A stretch of 39,296 nucleotides of DNA from Pseudoalteromonas sp. FUC4 (GTDB taxonomy: Bacteria; Pseudomonadota; Gammaproteobacteria; Enterobacterales; Alteromonadaceae). The notes under the pieces are model-generated. The model was given only the letters and a program-made list of their open reading frames with translations. It did not search any database and was not told the origin of the DNA. Made by a program: the position numbers and the translations under genes. Of the stretch, positions 18,255 to 27,301 are shown in pieces. Each line of letters starts with the position of its first letter. Position 1 is the first letter of the stretch. The stretch is taken from NCBI RefSeq assembly GCF_008370255.1, contig NZ_SEUI01000009.1, positions 49,292-88,587 on the forward strand, written 5' to 3'.

Positions 18255-19244
18255 TTATGTGCGTGATTTTAGGTAATAACACAACCTAACCATGCTTAAT
18301 AACAGTATGGCTGCCATCAAGTTATGCGCCAGTGCAACTCCCAATGGAATATGCCAATGTACTAATATAAGCCCTAAGCTAATTTGGCAAAGCAGGGTCA
18401 GTAATACGCTCACAACGCAATTTTTAATTTTTTTAGAGTACGCTTGGCTGTATATTTTCCACATAATTAGCGCCAGAACAATGCAAGTAACCAATGCCCA
18501 AATGCGGTGTAATAAATGAATAGACATACGCGCTTGCTGCGATAACACACCAAATTCATAATTACTGTGCTCAAGTGGTAATTGAAATACGCTACTCAAT
18601 GAAAACGGTTGTGCGTAATTACACAATGGCAAACCACTACAATGCGGAGCGGCGTAATTTGCAGCCAGCCAACCACCAAGAGCAATTTGGATAATTAATA
18701 CACTGAGTGCTACTAAACTTAAACCAAAATAGCGTTTTGCGCTGCTATCGCCACCCATAATAGGTTTTGCGGTTAGCCGTAAATATAAAAGCGTTATAAG
18801 TGACAAAATACTAAAGCCACCTAATAAATGGCCCATTACAATAAGCGGCTGAAGATTCATGGTTACTGTCCACATACCAAGGGCAGCCTGAAACACCACG
18901 AGTAGAAGTAAAGCCAAAGGCAATTTAACTGGCGTAGTTGGATATTGGCGTTTTAAAAAAGCCAACACAAATAAACCTAAAATAAGTAAGCCTAAAGCAC
19001 CTGCAAAGTAGCGATGAATCATTTCTTTCCACGCTTTTGCGGTTTCGAACATCATATCGGGATAGCTTTGAGTTGCTAAGGCTATGTCAGCCTCATGCTT
19101 AGGTACCGTTAAAAAGCCATAACAACCAGGCCAATCGGGGCACCCTAAACCCGCATCACTTAAGCGGGTGTACGCACCCAAAGCAACTACAATCAAAGCG
19201 AGTAATCCTGTTATTAATACTAAGTTTTTATAATTTTTATACAT
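18255..19244 (-). CDS. ctaA: Heme A synthase (COX15/CtaA)
   Basis: 329 residues from the ATG at 19244, which has GGAG 6 bases upstream. An upstream in-frame TTG at 19256 overlaps that site and was rejected. There are eight membrane segments in two related halves. Conserved parts are GAYTRLSDAGLGCPDWPGCYG, EMIHRYFAG, MGHLLGG and LLHRIWA, whose His residues bind heme. It oxidises heme O to heme A. It is next to cyoE, the preceding step. Confidence 0.95.
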   Translation of the reverse strand: MYKNYKNLVLITGLLALIVVALGAYTRLSDAGLGCPDWPGCYGFLTVPKHEADIALATQSYPDMMFETAKAWKEMIHRYFAGALGLLILGLFVLAFLKRQYPTTPVKLPLALLLLVVFQAALGMWTVTMNLQPLIVMGHLLGGFSILSLITLLYLRLTAKPIMGGDSSAKRYFGLSLVALSVLIIQIALGGWLAANYAAPHCSGLPLCNYAQPFSLSSVFQLPLEHSNYEFGVLSQQARMSIHLLHRIWALVTCIVLALIMWKIYSQAYSKKIKNCVVSVLLTLLCQISLGLILVHWHIPLGVALAHNLMAAILLLSMVRLCYYLKSRT

Positions 19245-19272
19245 CAGATACTCCAACTTAAGCTCAACTTAA

Positions 19273-19767
19273 TTAGCTAGAACGAGAATAGTTAAGTAAT
19301 TTTTTCAGATCTTTTAATAACCCTTTTTGTACTAAACGGTTTTCTTGTGGCTCGGCCTTAAAGGGATATTCAAGTACCACTAATCCCATATGATCAATTA
19401 AATATAAACTTGCAGGATTTAAACTCTGTTGCTCGGTAATAATTTTCCATGGTAGATTTTTATTGTCGAGGCTTCCCATTACGGCCATATCAACCTTGCC
19501 TTGGTTTTTACCAAGTGCCACATATAAATTATTAAGTGCATTGAGCTGTTCGCTGCATGGGGTGTTACATTCGTTTGAATAATTAAGTGCAATAGTCCAT
19601 TGCTTGGGATTATTTTTCGGCCAATTTTTAAGTTTTATTTCTTGGCTTAAAAACTCGCCATTATTAGTAATTGCAGTAGGCAACCAATCAAACTTTAATG
19701 CGCCATATGCCAAAACCAATGGGATTGCGCAGCAACCTATAAACAACAAAAGGGGATTATTTTTCAT
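19273..19767 (-). CDS. Membrane-anchored SCO/thioredoxin-like protein of the oxidase cluster
   Basis: 164 residues from the ATG at 19767, with AGGA 6 bases upstream; the in-frame extension to 19821 lies inside the SURF1 gene and has no such site. One N-terminal membrane segment (about 5-24) is followed by a periplasmic domain with C67-N-T-P-C71, a CxxxC spaced as in SCO proteins. Aligned by eye with the SCO gene here, its LNPASLYLIDHMG matches DHSASVAMVNKNG, so the SCO copper-ligand His is replaced by Asn. It probably acts in thiol reduction during CuA assembly rather than copper delivery (inference). The 3' end of SURF1 overlaps its start by 11 bases. Confidence 0.8.
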   Translation of the reverse strand: MKNNPLLLFIGCCAIPLVLAYGALKFDWLPTAITNNGEFLSQEIKLKNWPKNNPKQWTIALNYSNECNTPCSEQLNALNNLYVALGKNQGKVDMAVMGSLDNKNLPWKIITEQQSLNPASLYLIDHMGLVVLEYPFKAEPQENRLVQKGLLKDLKKLLNYSRSS

Positions 19768-20497
19768 TATGTGTCCTTTTTTTACTCGCAAAAATAGCCA
19801 CAACAGCACATGCGACAGCAATTAAAAACCATTGCACAGCGTAGGCATTATGCTTTTGAGGGCTCATAACAACTGCCTCATAATGAGGTGTTGCAATCTC
19901 ATCACCAGTACCTTGTCTGTAAGCCATAAAATTAATTAATGATTGCTGGCTTTGAGTGCTCAGCATATTCAAGTCGATAGATTGGATTCTTGTAGGTAGG
20001 TCGTTATTTGTAGTTTTATCTTCAAGCGTAAAGCTACTTAAGTTATTTTCTTTTATTTGCGCCTTAAGAATAAAAACACCTGTAGGCAGAGTAACCTTTG
20101 GCAGTGTATCTCTAGATATAGGTGCTTTTACCCATCCTAAATTAACTAAAATCACTTTTTCTTCGTTGTCTGGCTTTAGTAAAGTAAGTAGGTCGTACCC
20201 TACTTGTCCGTTATAAACTTGATTGTCTAAAAGCCAATATTGGTTTTGTACAAACCGCCCTTTTAACTCAACCAATACACCTGTTTTGTTCCAGCTATCA
20301 GGCAGGTTAAGTAATTGAGACCAGCTCATCACACCACGAGTCTGTTGATTAGCAATAGCGGTTAGTTGCTGCTGTTTTTGCTCGCCTCGCTCCAACTGCC
20401 AAAACCCTAATCGCACACACACAAGTACAACAACCACAACCATACAAAGTGTGATTAGTGAGCTAAGCTTTTGTTTGTGCCATAAAACTAACTGCAT
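19757..20497 (-). CDS. SURF1 family cytochrome oxidase assembly protein
   Basis: 246 residues, the usual bacterial SURF1 size. N- and C-terminal membrane helices (about 13-30 and 220-238) flank a periplasmic domain. Family blocks are LGFWQLERGEQK, GRFVQNQYWLLDNQVYNGQVGYDLLT and ILVNLGWV. SURF1 helps insert heme A into subunit I. Its ATG is only 14 bases from the GTG of the divergent DUF2909 gene, so promoter space is absent. It is probably transcribed through from ctaE. Confidence 0.92.
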   Translation of the reverse strand: MQLVLWHKQKLSSLITLCMVVVVVLVCVRLGFWQLERGEQKQQQLTAIANQQTRGVMSWSQLLNLPDSWNKTGVLVELKGRFVQNQYWLLDNQVYNGQVGYDLLTLLKPDNEEKVILVNLGWVKAPISRDTLPKVTLPTGVFILKAQIKENNLSSFTLEDKTTNNDLPTRIQSIDLNMLSTQSQQSLINFMAYRQGTGDEIATPHYEAVVMSPQKHNAYAVQWFLIAVACAVVAIFASKKRTHNEK

Positions 20498-20511
20498 AAA
20501 GGGTCAACCCA

Positions 20512-20820
20512 GTGATTATTAAAATTATTATCGTACTGTTGTTAATATTTATACTTTTTAACTTATTTAGAGCATTGTTTATTATGGTGTCAGGGAAAAC
20601 TGAGGGACGACCTATGTCTCACTTTTTAGGTCGTCGCGTATTGTTTTCGGTCGTTGTTTTAGTTGTTGTTATTGCAGCGCTTAAATTTGGTTTTATTAAA
20701 GCAAATAATTCGCCAATAAACGCTACAGCACATATACAAATACAAACAAACACAGCCACACCACATCAACAAAGTGCCAATACCAAGCAGCTGCTTGAAA
20801 AGCAAAATGCTTATCTTTAG
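20512..20820 (+). CDS. DUF2909 twin-transmembrane protein, inverted inside the oxidase cluster
   Basis: 102 residues from a GTG. Two membrane helices (about 3-27 and 46-64) flank GKTEGRPMSHFLGRRVLFS, the typical DUF2909 core. The family usually ends shortly after helix 2. Here about 35 polar, low-complexity residues follow (rich in N, T, Q), and that tail is antisense to the 3' end of ctaE (98-base convergent overlap). The gene is conserved in this inverted position in related oxidase clusters as I recall, which suggests an assembly or stability role. The function is unknown. Confidence 0.8.
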   Translation: MIIKIIIVLLLIFILFNLFRALFIMVSGKTEGRPMSHFLGRRVLFSVVVLVVVIAALKFGFIKANNSPINATAHIQIQTNTATPHQQSANTKQLLEKQNAYL

Positions 20821-21598
20821 TAAAGTGCCCTTTTAATATCCGTAAAAATATTACAAATAAAAGTACGGTTCCTAGCGTTACATGCATGCCATGAAAACCA
20901 GTCAATAAAAAGAACGTATTACCGTAAATACCCGCATCTAGCGTTAGGTTAAGGTCATTATATGCATGCATGTACTCCTCAACTTGCAGCCCTAAAAAGC
21001 AAACGCCCAATAAAATAGTAGCGCCTAAAAAAACTTTAAGTGGAGTGCGTTTATTGTTTTCCATCGCTACGTGGGCAAAATGTAAAGTAACTGAGGAAGT
21101 AAGCAGTATTAAGGTATTTATAAGCGGCAAGCCTTGCCAGCCCATAGCCTGGGTAGTTTCGCCAGCAGGTGTTGAAACTAGCGGCCAAACAGCTTCGAAA
21201 GTTGGCCATAATACCTCGTTAGTCATTGCATTATTGCCTGCGCCTCCAAGCCAAGGTACCGACAATACCCGTGCATAAAAAAGCGCACCAAAAAAGGCCA
21301 TAAAAAACATAACTTCAGAAAAAATAAACCAGCTCATACCTTGTCTAAAAGAGCGATCCATTTGTGCTGAGTACAAACCTTGGTCCGACTCACTAATTAC
21401 ATTTTTAAACCAGCTAAACAACATATACACAAGTACAGCAATACCGGCATAAAGCAGATAAACCCCGCTACCACCTTCTTTACCTACACTCATAACTGTT
21501 AAGCCAGCCCCTACTGCAATAAAAAACAATGCAACAGCACCTACAATAGGCCACGGGCTTTGCTCAGGGACGTAATAATGCTCATATTCTTGATTCAT
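20723..21598 (-). CDS. ctaE: Cytochrome c oxidase subunit III
   Basis: 291 residues from the ATG at 21598, which has AGGAG 8 bases upstream; the TTG-type extension to 21619 was rejected. Seven membrane segments. Family blocks are FFMAFFGALFYARV, LLTSSVTLHFAH, GLQVEEYMHAY, FHGMHVTLGT and AAWYWHFVDVVWL. Subunit III stabilises the proton-pumping core. The final 98 bases are overlapped by the convergent DUF2909 gene. The gene follows ctaG by 35 bases. Confidence 0.96.
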   Translation of the reverse strand: MNQEYEHYYVPEQSPWPIVGAVALFFIAVGAGLTVMSVGKEGGSGVYLLYAGIAVLVYMLFSWFKNVISESDQGLYSAQMDRSFRQGMSWFIFSEVMFFMAFFGALFYARVLSVPWLGGAGNNAMTNEVLWPTFEAVWPLVSTPAGETTQAMGWQGLPLINTLILLTSSVTLHFAHVAMENNKRTPLKVFLGATILLGVCFLGLQVEEYMHAYNDLNLTLDAGIYGNTFFLLTGFHGMHVTLGTVLLFVIFLRILKGHFTKDKHFAFQAAAWYWHFVDVVWLCLFVFVYVL

Positions 21599-21633
21599 TT
21601 TATTTACTCCTAGTTTCACACTAGTTTAAAAAG

Positions 21634-22164
21634 CTAGTTATTACTTGCCACCAGCTGTTCACTAATATCAAATACGGTATAAGATAAAGTTAATTCTTCA
21701 ATGTCGCTTGGCAGTGCGGTATCAACATAAAAAAGTAACTTAAATTCAAGCTCTTCCCCTGCTTTTAGAGGTTGCTGATCAAAGCAAAAACAGGCTATTT
21801 TATGTAAATACTTTGCCGCTTTACCTGGCGAGACTGATGGTACAGCTTGCATTACTTTATCTAGGTTGCTGTTATTTTTAGCACTAAACATTACTTCACG
21901 CATTGCACCGGGTTTTACCACTACACTGTATTCTTTTGATTTAACTTCAAACGGTGCACCACTTTGTGCGTGAGTAGTAAAGCTAACGCCAACGTCTCGG
22001 TTTTGTACTATTTGTGTACTTTGCTCTGCTTGCTCAAGCGAAGGCTTTCCATTAAGCCCTGTTACATCACAAAACACGTCATACAAAGGTACTAAAGCGA
22101 AGGCAAAGGCAAACATGCCTATGCAAATAAGTACCAAACGTTTGAGTAGCGGTGCGTGTATCAT
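21634..22164 (-). CDS. ctaG: Cytochrome c oxidase assembly protein CtaG/Cox11
   Basis: 176 residues with a single N-terminal membrane helix and a periplasmic beta-sandwich. The copper-binding CFCFDQQPL motif is present, with a further conserved Cys near the membrane (YDVFCDVTGLNGK). Cox11 delivers copper to the CuB site of subunit I. The ATG overlaps the ctaD stop by one base (TAATG), so the chaperone is translationally coupled to its client. Confidence 0.96.
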   Translation of the reverse strand: MIHAPLLKRLVLICIGMFAFAFALVPLYDVFCDVTGLNGKPSLEQAEQSTQIVQNRDVGVSFTTHAQSGAPFEVKSKEYSVVVKPGAMREVMFSAKNNSNLDKVMQAVPSVSPGKAAKYLHKIACFCFDQQPLKAGEELEFKLLFYVDTALPSDIEELTLSYTVFDISEQLVASNN

Positions 22165-23756
22165 TACTTAATAACCGGCGGCGTAGAAAAAGTATGATAT
22201 GGCGCTGGAGAGTCAACTTCCCACTCAAGTCCTTCTGCCCCTTCCCATACTTTTGCAGGCACTTTATCACCGCCACGCGCGCATTTAATTACCACAGCTA
22301 CAAACAACAATTGCGATAAACCAAAGGCAAACCCACCAATACTTATGATTGCATTAAAGTCGGCAAATTGAAGAGCGTAATCGGGAATCCGACGCGGCAT
22401 ACCGGCAAGCCCTACAAAATGCATAGGAAAAAACAATACGTTCACACTCACCAGCGATAGCCAAAAATGCCATTTAGCTAGCGTGATATTAAACATATTG
22501 CCCATCCACTTGGGCAGCCAGTAATAAGCCCCTGCCATTATCGAAAATACAGCCCCTGTTACTAATACATAATGAAAATGTGCCACTACAAAATAAGTAT
22601 CGTGATATTGAAAATCAGCAGGTGTAATTGCCAGCATCAATCCCGAAAAACCACCCAAGGTAAACAGCACAATAAACGCAATACTAAAAAGCATTGGCAC
22701 TTCAAAAGTTATTGAGCCTTTCCACATTGTGGCAACCCAATTAAATACTTTTACTCCTGTAGGTACCGATATAAGCATGGTCGCGTACATAAAAAACAAC
22801 TCGCCAGCGACCGGCATCCCAGTGGTAAACATATGATGAGCCCATACAATAAAGCTCAATAGTGCTATGGAGGATGTGGCGTATACCATTGAGGCATAGC
22901 CAAAAAGTTTTTTACGAGAAAAGGTAGGTACTATTGTAGATATAATGCCAAAGGCAGGAAGAATCATTATGTATACTTCGGGATGACCAAAAAACCAAAA
23001 AATGTGTTGGAACATCACCGGGTCGCCACCGCCTGCGGCATCAAAAAAGCTGGTCGCAAAATACTTATCGGTAAGTACCATAGTGACAGCCCCTGCAAGC
23101 ACTGGCATTACCGCTATTAATAAAAAGGCAGTAATTAACCACGTCCATACAAATAAGGGCAACTTCATCCATGTCATGCCGGGGGCACGTAAGTTCACTA
23201 TGGTTACAATCACATTGATTGCGCCCATTATTGAACTAATCCCCATAATATGTACGGCAAATACAAACAATGCAGTATTATCGTTACTGTATGTTGTAGA
23301 CAGTGGTGCATAAAAAGTCCAACCAAATGCAGGACCCCCACCAGGCATAAATAACGATGCCAATAGGATTAAAAACGCAAACGGTAAAATCCAAAAGCTC
23401 CAGTTATTCATTCTTGGCAATGCCATATCTGGCGCGCCAATCATGAGTGGTATCATCCAGTTAGCGAGGCCTGTAAAGGCTGGCATTACCGCACCAAACA
23501 CCATAATTAAACCATGCACTGTGGTCATTTGATTAAAAAAGTGAGGGTCGACCAACTGTAAACCTGGTTGAAATAACTCAGCTCTGATCACCATGGCCAT
23601 TGCGCCACCAATTAAGAACATGGTCAGCGAAAAAATTAAATATAAACTACCTATATCTTTATGATTAGTTGTGTAAAGCCAGCGTTTAAAACCTTTAGCT
23701 GGGTGATGAGCATGATGAGCTTCATTGGCGTTAGGTTGTTCTACTATGCTACTCAT
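22164..23756 (-). CDS. ctaD: Cytochrome c oxidase subunit I (aa3-type)
   Basis: 530 residues with 12 membrane helices. The heme-copper centre is visible: [13 protein letters not shown] (His-Tyr), [10 protein letters not shown] (CuB His pair), and [10 protein letters not shown] (heme His ligands). The heme a ligand is in [16 protein letters not shown]- and K-channel residues of A-type oxidases appear (the [15 protein letters not shown] block). The catalytic subunit reduces O2 to water and pumps protons. It starts at the end of ctaC with no gap. Confidence 0.98.
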   Translation of the reverse strand: MSSIVEQPNANEAHHAHHPAKGFKRWLYTTNHKDIGSLYLIFSLTMFLIGGAMAMVIRAELFQPGLQLVDPHFFNQMTTVHGLIMVFGAVMPAFTGLANWMIPLMIGAPDMALPRMNNWSFWILPFAFLILLASLFMPGGGPAFGWTFYAPLSTTYSNDNTALFVFAVHIMGISSIMGAINVIVTIVNLRAPGMTWMKLPLFVWTWLITAFLLIAVMPVLAGAVTMVLTDKYFATSFFDAAGGGDPVMFQHIFWFFGHPEVYIMILPAFGIISTIVPTFSRKKLFGYASMVYATSSIALLSFIVWAHHMFTTGMPVAGELFFMYATMLISVPTGVKVFNWVATMWKGSITFEVPMLFSIAFIVLFTLGGFSGLMLAITPADFQYHDTYFVVAHFHYVLVTGAVFSIMAGAYYWLPKWMGNMFNITLAKWHFWLSLVSVNVLFFPMHFVGLAGMPRRIPDYALQFADFNAIISIGGFAFGLSQLLFVAVVIKCARGGDKVPAKVWEGAEGLEWEVDSPAPYHTFSTPPVIK

Positions 23757-24898
23757 TAGTTCGCCTCCACTTTAGCATCAAGTGCTGTCTGTATTTGACT
23801 CGGTTGAATAACATCACCCGTATCATTACCCCACGCATTACGTTTATAAGTAACAACCGCAGCTAATTGCTTTATAGATAACTGCTTGGCAAAAGCTTGC
23901 ATTGCCGTACCGGGTCGTCCATGGATAACTACATCAATGTGATCTTTTATATCGCCAAGCACTATCGGGCTGCCTTTAAGTGCAGGAAATACACCCGGTA
24001 ACCCCATGCCCGTAGGCTGATGGCACGCTGCACAATTAGCCATATATACTTGTTCGCCTAAAGTCATTAGTTCTTCTTTTGGGAGGGTTTTATCAAGTAA
24101 TGCGGCATCTGCTAATGCTGCTTTTTGTTTAGCCTGCTTTGCATCTGCAAGCCATGTTTTAAAATCAGCCTCAGATTTAGCGACCACCACAACGGGCATA
24201 AAGCCATGATCTTTACCACACAACTCAGCACATTGGCCTCGGTAAGTACCTTCTTCGTTTATATTCGTCCATGTTTCGTTTATAAAGCCGGGATTCGCAT
24301 CTTTTTTAACTGCAAAATCAGGTACCCACCAAGAGTGAATAACATCGTCAGAAGTCATTAAAAATCGTACTTTTTGATTTATTGGCAGTACAAGAGGTTT
24401 ATCAACCTCAAGTAAGTAGTTAGGATTTTTATCTGCAAGATTTGTGATTTCATCTTGCGGGGTAGATAAAATAGAGTAGAACTCTACATCTTCACCCATA
24501 TATTCATAATGCCATTTCCATTGCGAACCCGTAATTTTAATAGTGAGATCAGCTTTGCTGGCATCTTCCATTGCAATTAGGGTTTTAGTAGCTGGTACTG
24601 CCATAGCAATTAAAATAACAAACGGAATTGCAGTCCAAAGTATTTCTACTTTAGTGCTTTCGTGAAATTGGGCAGGTACAGCCCCTTTAGATTTACGGTG
24701 ATGAATAAGTGCCCAAAACATAATTGCGAACACTATCACCCCAATCACACAACATATTATAAATATGGTCATGTGCAGCTGATATACATTATTGCTTATA
24801 TCGGTTACGCCTTTGCGCATATTGTATTGGCTGTTAGCCAAAACTGGGTGCGAAAAAACACATAATATAAGCCACAAGGTAGAGGTCAGTTTACCCAT
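23756..24898 (-). CDS. ctaC: Cytochrome c oxidase subunit II with C-terminal cytochrome c domain
   Basis: 380 residues: signal peptide (about 1-21), two membrane helices (about 42-64 and 88-108), the CuA domain (H188, C223, E225, C227, H231, M234 in [15 protein letters not shown]), then a fused cytochrome c domain (CAACH, C289/C292/H293, Met near 333). The fusion makes this a caa3-type oxidase that can take electrons through its own heme c. AGGAG lies 7 bases before the ATG. It is the first gene of the cluster; the 483-bp region upstream must hold its promoter. Confidence 0.97.
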   Translation of the reverse strand: MGKLTSTLWLILCVFSHPVLANSQYNMRKGVTDISNNVYQLHMTIFIICCVIGVIVFAIMFWALIHHRKSKGAVPAQFHESTKVEILWTAIPFVILIAMAVPATKTLIAMEDASKADLTIKITGSQWKWHYEYMGEDVEFYSILSTPQDEITNLADKNPNYLLEVDKPLVLPINQKVRFLMTSDDVIHSWWVPDFAVKKDANPGFINETWTNINEEGTYRGQCAELCGKDHGFMPVVVVAKSEADFKTWLADAKQAKQKAALADAALLDKTLPKEELMTLGEQVYMANCAACHQPTGMGLPGVFPALKGSPIVLGDIKDHIDVVIHGRPGTAMQAFAKQLSIKQLAAVVTYKRNAWGNDTGDVIQPSQIQTALDAKVEAN

Positions 24899-25322
24899 GT
24901 GATGGCTCCTTTGATGCTATTGCGAATGCAAAGCGAAGAGGCATACGGCTTAAACGCCAATTCGTTATTTTTATTTTTTTAGCCAATCTCATTTAATATT
25001 GATTGGTTTTGCTGCGCCAACAACGGGTTTGTGTATATTGTGTGTTCTCAAAACTAAAAAGCTGTGAGTTATTATTAGCTCAGCACATTAACAATTAGCT
25101 AAAAAATGAACAACAAGCAAGTTTTAGTATAAAAAACAACCAGGTGATATTTGATAATTAATAAAAGATCAGTAATCAGCCAGGCAACAGGAAGTTCAAA
25201 AAACGAGAAAAACAAAGGGGTTTAACGCATTCGGAGAGGGAGAATATAAGTGCAAAAAAGTTTACAGCTTAAATAGTCAGTGGGCTGTTTACGCCCTATT
25301 TTTAGTACAAATTTTAAAACAA
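24899..25322. other. Intergenic region between ctaC and the lexA terminator
   Basis: No credible gene is visible. The ctaC ribosome binding site lies at the left end. A weak ctaC promoter candidate on the minus strand is TTGGCG (25015-25020), 17 bases, ATTAAA (24992-24997). A GGGC/GCCC hairpin at 25282-25296 followed by TATTTTT on the plus strand looks like the end of a short plus-strand transcript, but no matching promoter is convincing. Confidence 0.4.
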
Positions 25323-25348
25323 AAATGCGTACTAATTAGTACGCATTT
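25323..25348 (-). terminator. Terminator of lexA (perfect 26-base palindrome)
   Basis: The sequence is its own reverse complement over 26 bases (arm AAATGCGTACTAA). On the minus strand it is followed by TTTTTG then TTTT. It sits 34 bases beyond the lexA stop and should form a stem with minimal loop. Confidence 0.75.
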
Positions 25349-25381
25349 ATAAAACTGCTTGTTTAAAAGCTATTTTTAAAG

Positions 25382-25999
25382 TCACATCCAATCAGCGTTT
25401 CTTATAACGCCAACGGCTAAGCCTTCAATATTAAAAGACTCATTCTCAAGATCTACTTCAATAGAGTTAAAATCGTCGTTTTCAGCATGAAGTAATACTT
25501 TACGACCCGCTTTCTCAAGACGTTTTACAGTTACGTCTTCGTCTAGGCGGGCAACAACAACTTGTCCGTTTTCAGCGGTTTGAGTACGATGTACAGCAAG
25601 TAAATCACCATCCATAATACCAATATCTTTCATGCTCATACCATTAACGCGTAGTAAAAAATCTGCAGCCGGTTTAAACATTAATGGATCGATTTTACAG
25701 TGACTTTCAACGTGCTCTTGCGCCAAAATAGGTGAACCAGCAGCAACACGCCCTATAAGCGGTAAACCTAATTGTTCTGGCTCTTCTTCTTCAATTAATT
25801 GAATACCACGGCTTGCACCTGGCTTCATTTTAATTGCACCTTTTTTAGCAAGTGCTTTTAAATGTTCTTCAGCAGCATTGGCACTTTTAAAACCTAATGT
25901 TTGCGCTATTTCAGCACGTGTAGGAGGCATACCAGTGTCTTTAATAAAAACTTTAATTAGTTCGAGTATTTGAGCTTGGCGGTTCGTTAATGGTCGCAT
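25382..25999 (-). CDS. lexA: SOS transcriptional repressor LexA
   Basis: 205 residues. The N-terminal winged helix-turn-helix ([41 protein letters not shown]) is followed by the self-cleavage domain: A87-G88 scissile bond (RVAAGSP), catalytic S122 (VNGMSM) and K159 (VTVKRL). RecA-stimulated autocleavage derepresses DNA-repair genes. Two SOS boxes lie immediately upstream, so the gene is autoregulated. It is monocistronic, with a strong terminator. Confidence 0.98.
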   Translation of the reverse strand: MRPLTNRQAQILELIKVFIKDTGMPPTRAEIAQTLGFKSANAAEEHLKALAKKGAIKMKPGASRGIQLIEEEEPEQLGLPLIGRVAAGSPILAQEHVESHCKIDPLMFKPAADFLLRVNGMSMKDIGIMDGDLLAVHRTQTAENGQVVVARLDEDVTVKRLEKAGRKVLLHAENDDFNSIEVDLENESFNIEGLAVGVIRNADWM

Positions 26000-26003
26000 A
26001 CAA

Positions 26004-26019
26004 CTGGTTTTCCATACAG
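26004..26019 (-). promoter_or_regulatory. SOS (LexA) box 1, proximal to lexA
   Basis: CTGGTTTTCCATACAG on the plus strand fits CTG-N10-CAG and matches the consensus best in its right half. It starts 5 bases from the lexA ATG, overlapping the translation initiation region. Confidence 0.8.
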
Positions 26020-26028
26020 TACATTTAA

Positions 26029-26044
26029 CTGTGAGTATATACAG
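26029..26044 (-). promoter_or_regulatory. SOS (LexA) box 2, distal to lexA
   Basis: CTGTGAGTATATACAG matches the CTGT-N8-ACAG consensus with a TATA-rich centre. It lies 25 bases from box 1, centre to centre, a spacing close to that of the two lexA operators of E. coli. Confidence 0.9.
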
Positions 26045-26166
26045 TTAAATAAAAATCGCAAATTTAAATTAAGCCTTAAAATAGCTAAAGTAATTTCACT
26101 TGTGTACATTTTAGGGATATAACTAAAGCTAAGTTTATAAATGATTAAAAAGGCAAAGGAGTCGTT

Positions 26167-26607
26167 ATGAGTATTTGGTATCAACCTATTACTTTAGAGT
26201 TTTGTAAACAGCTAGATGAAGGTATAAACGGTCAAGGTACGCTGATGAAAACTATGGGGATAGAAATCACAGAAATTGGCGATGATTACTTGGTTGCCAC
26301 AATGCCGGCAATTCCTGAGCATCATAATCCTATGGGGATGGTTCACGGCGGTGCTAACGTTGTACTTGCCGAAACAGTTGCCAGCTATGCCGCTAACTTT
26401 GTTGTCGATTTTACAAAATTTTACTGCGTGGGGCAGGAAATTAGCGCAAGTCATTTAAAAGCATCTCGCAACGGCACTTTAACAGCAACGGCTAGAGCAT
26501 TTCATATAGGTAAACGTAGTTCAGTATGGGAAATAAAAATTACAAATAGCCGCAATGAGCTGTGCTGCGTATCAAAAATGACCGCAGCAGTCGTAGAGCG
26601 AAGATAG
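26167..26607 (+). CDS. Hotdog-fold acyl-CoA thioesterase (PaaI/YdiI-like)
   Basis: 146 residues with a single hotdog domain. The active-site block MVHGGANVVLAETVAS contains the catalytic Glu and matches YdiI/MenI-type thioesterases along its length (WYQPITLE, IGDDYLVATMP, GQEISASHLK, GKRSSVWEIKI, LCCVSKMT). E. coli YdiI hydrolyses 1,4-dihydroxy-2-naphthoyl-CoA in menaquinone synthesis; a role with other acyl-CoAs is equally possible here. AAAGGAG lies 5 bases before the ATG. Divergent from lexA; ends next to a convergent unknown gene. Confidence 0.88.
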   Translation: MSIWYQPITLEFCKQLDEGINGQGTLMKTMGIEITEIGDDYLVATMPAIPEHHNPMGMVHGGANVVLAETVASYAANFVVDFTKFYCVGQEISASHLKASRNGTLTATARAFHIGKRSSVWEIKITNSRNELCCVSKMTAAVVERR

Positions 26608-27018
26608 TTACTTTTCGAGTGGGTAAATGGTAATTTCCATACCCGCACCAATCGCAGATATACGCAATAATGTATCTGCATCTAAAGCTTGGTTAAAGCA
26701 CTTAGGAGAAGTACCTGATTCAAAACCAATATCAAACGTTCTACGTGAACAGCTTAACCATTGTTTTAGCGCGTTACGCGAACACGATTCAATAAGCTCA
26801 CATATATGGTTTATGGCTTTATCAGGTGTGCTAACCTCACCTGTAGCTTCAATACGCGCTAATTGACGGTATTCGTCTTTGTCATAATGTAAAATCGTCG
26901 CGACTTTTTTCAAGTCCGCCACTAGCAAACTAATATCTTGCTTTGATTCAAGCTCAAGATCTACATTTAAAAATTGAATTTCCGACATCGTTTCGTATTT
27001 ATCCTCTAATAATTTCAT
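26608..27018 (-). CDS. Unrecognised soluble protein
   Basis: 136 residues from the ATG at 27018. Other starts are possible: TTG at 27057 or ATG at 26988; none has a clear ribosome binding site. The protein is cytoplasmic in character, with a beta strand start (EIQFLNVDLELES), a long amphipathic helix (DISLLVADLKKVATILH), a helix with two Cys (HICELIESCSRNALKQWLSC) and a beta ending (LLRISAIGAGMEITIYPLEK). The ending loosely recalls DUF4279-type proteins, but I do not assign a family. It is convergent and flush with the thioesterase gene. Confidence 0.65.
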   Translation of the reverse strand: MKLLEDKYETMSEIQFLNVDLELESKQDISLLVADLKKVATILHYDKDEYRQLARIEATGEVSTPDKAINHICELIESCSRNALKQWLSCSRRTFDIGFESGTSPKCFNQALDADTLLRISAIGAGMEITIYPLEK

Positions 27019-27227
27019 TGCAAACTTTAACGCAGTTTTACCGTTATACCAAATCAACTATGCCCTATTAACCACTTTATATGGATATTTCGCAGCTTTT
27101 AAGTATTTTTTAGCATTTAAAGCTAGCTGGATATCAAGCATTCAGCTCAATTAAACAGATAAGTCATGTTAGCAATTTAAGTGTAATCTTTTTTATTTTT
27201 AAATGATTACAGTAAGCTATAGTTTAA

Positions 27228-27248
27228 ACTGCGACAAAATGTCGCAGT
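27228..27248. promoter_or_regulatory. 9-bp perfect inverted repeat upstream of the PepSY-type gene (putative operator)
   Basis: ACTGCGACA-AAA-TGTCGCAGT, 53 bases before the ATG at 27302. Neither side has a T tract, so an operator is more likely than a terminator. The binding protein was not identified. Confidence 0.5.
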
Positions 27249-27301
27249 AACTTATCCCATTAATGTAATAAACTAGCTTCTAAAAATAATAAGACTAAAA
27301 C

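Noticed and set aside
24899..25381. Hidden small gene in the 483-bp gap
   Set aside because: Only very short frames (for example eight codons after an ATG near 25107) and no coding-like composition.
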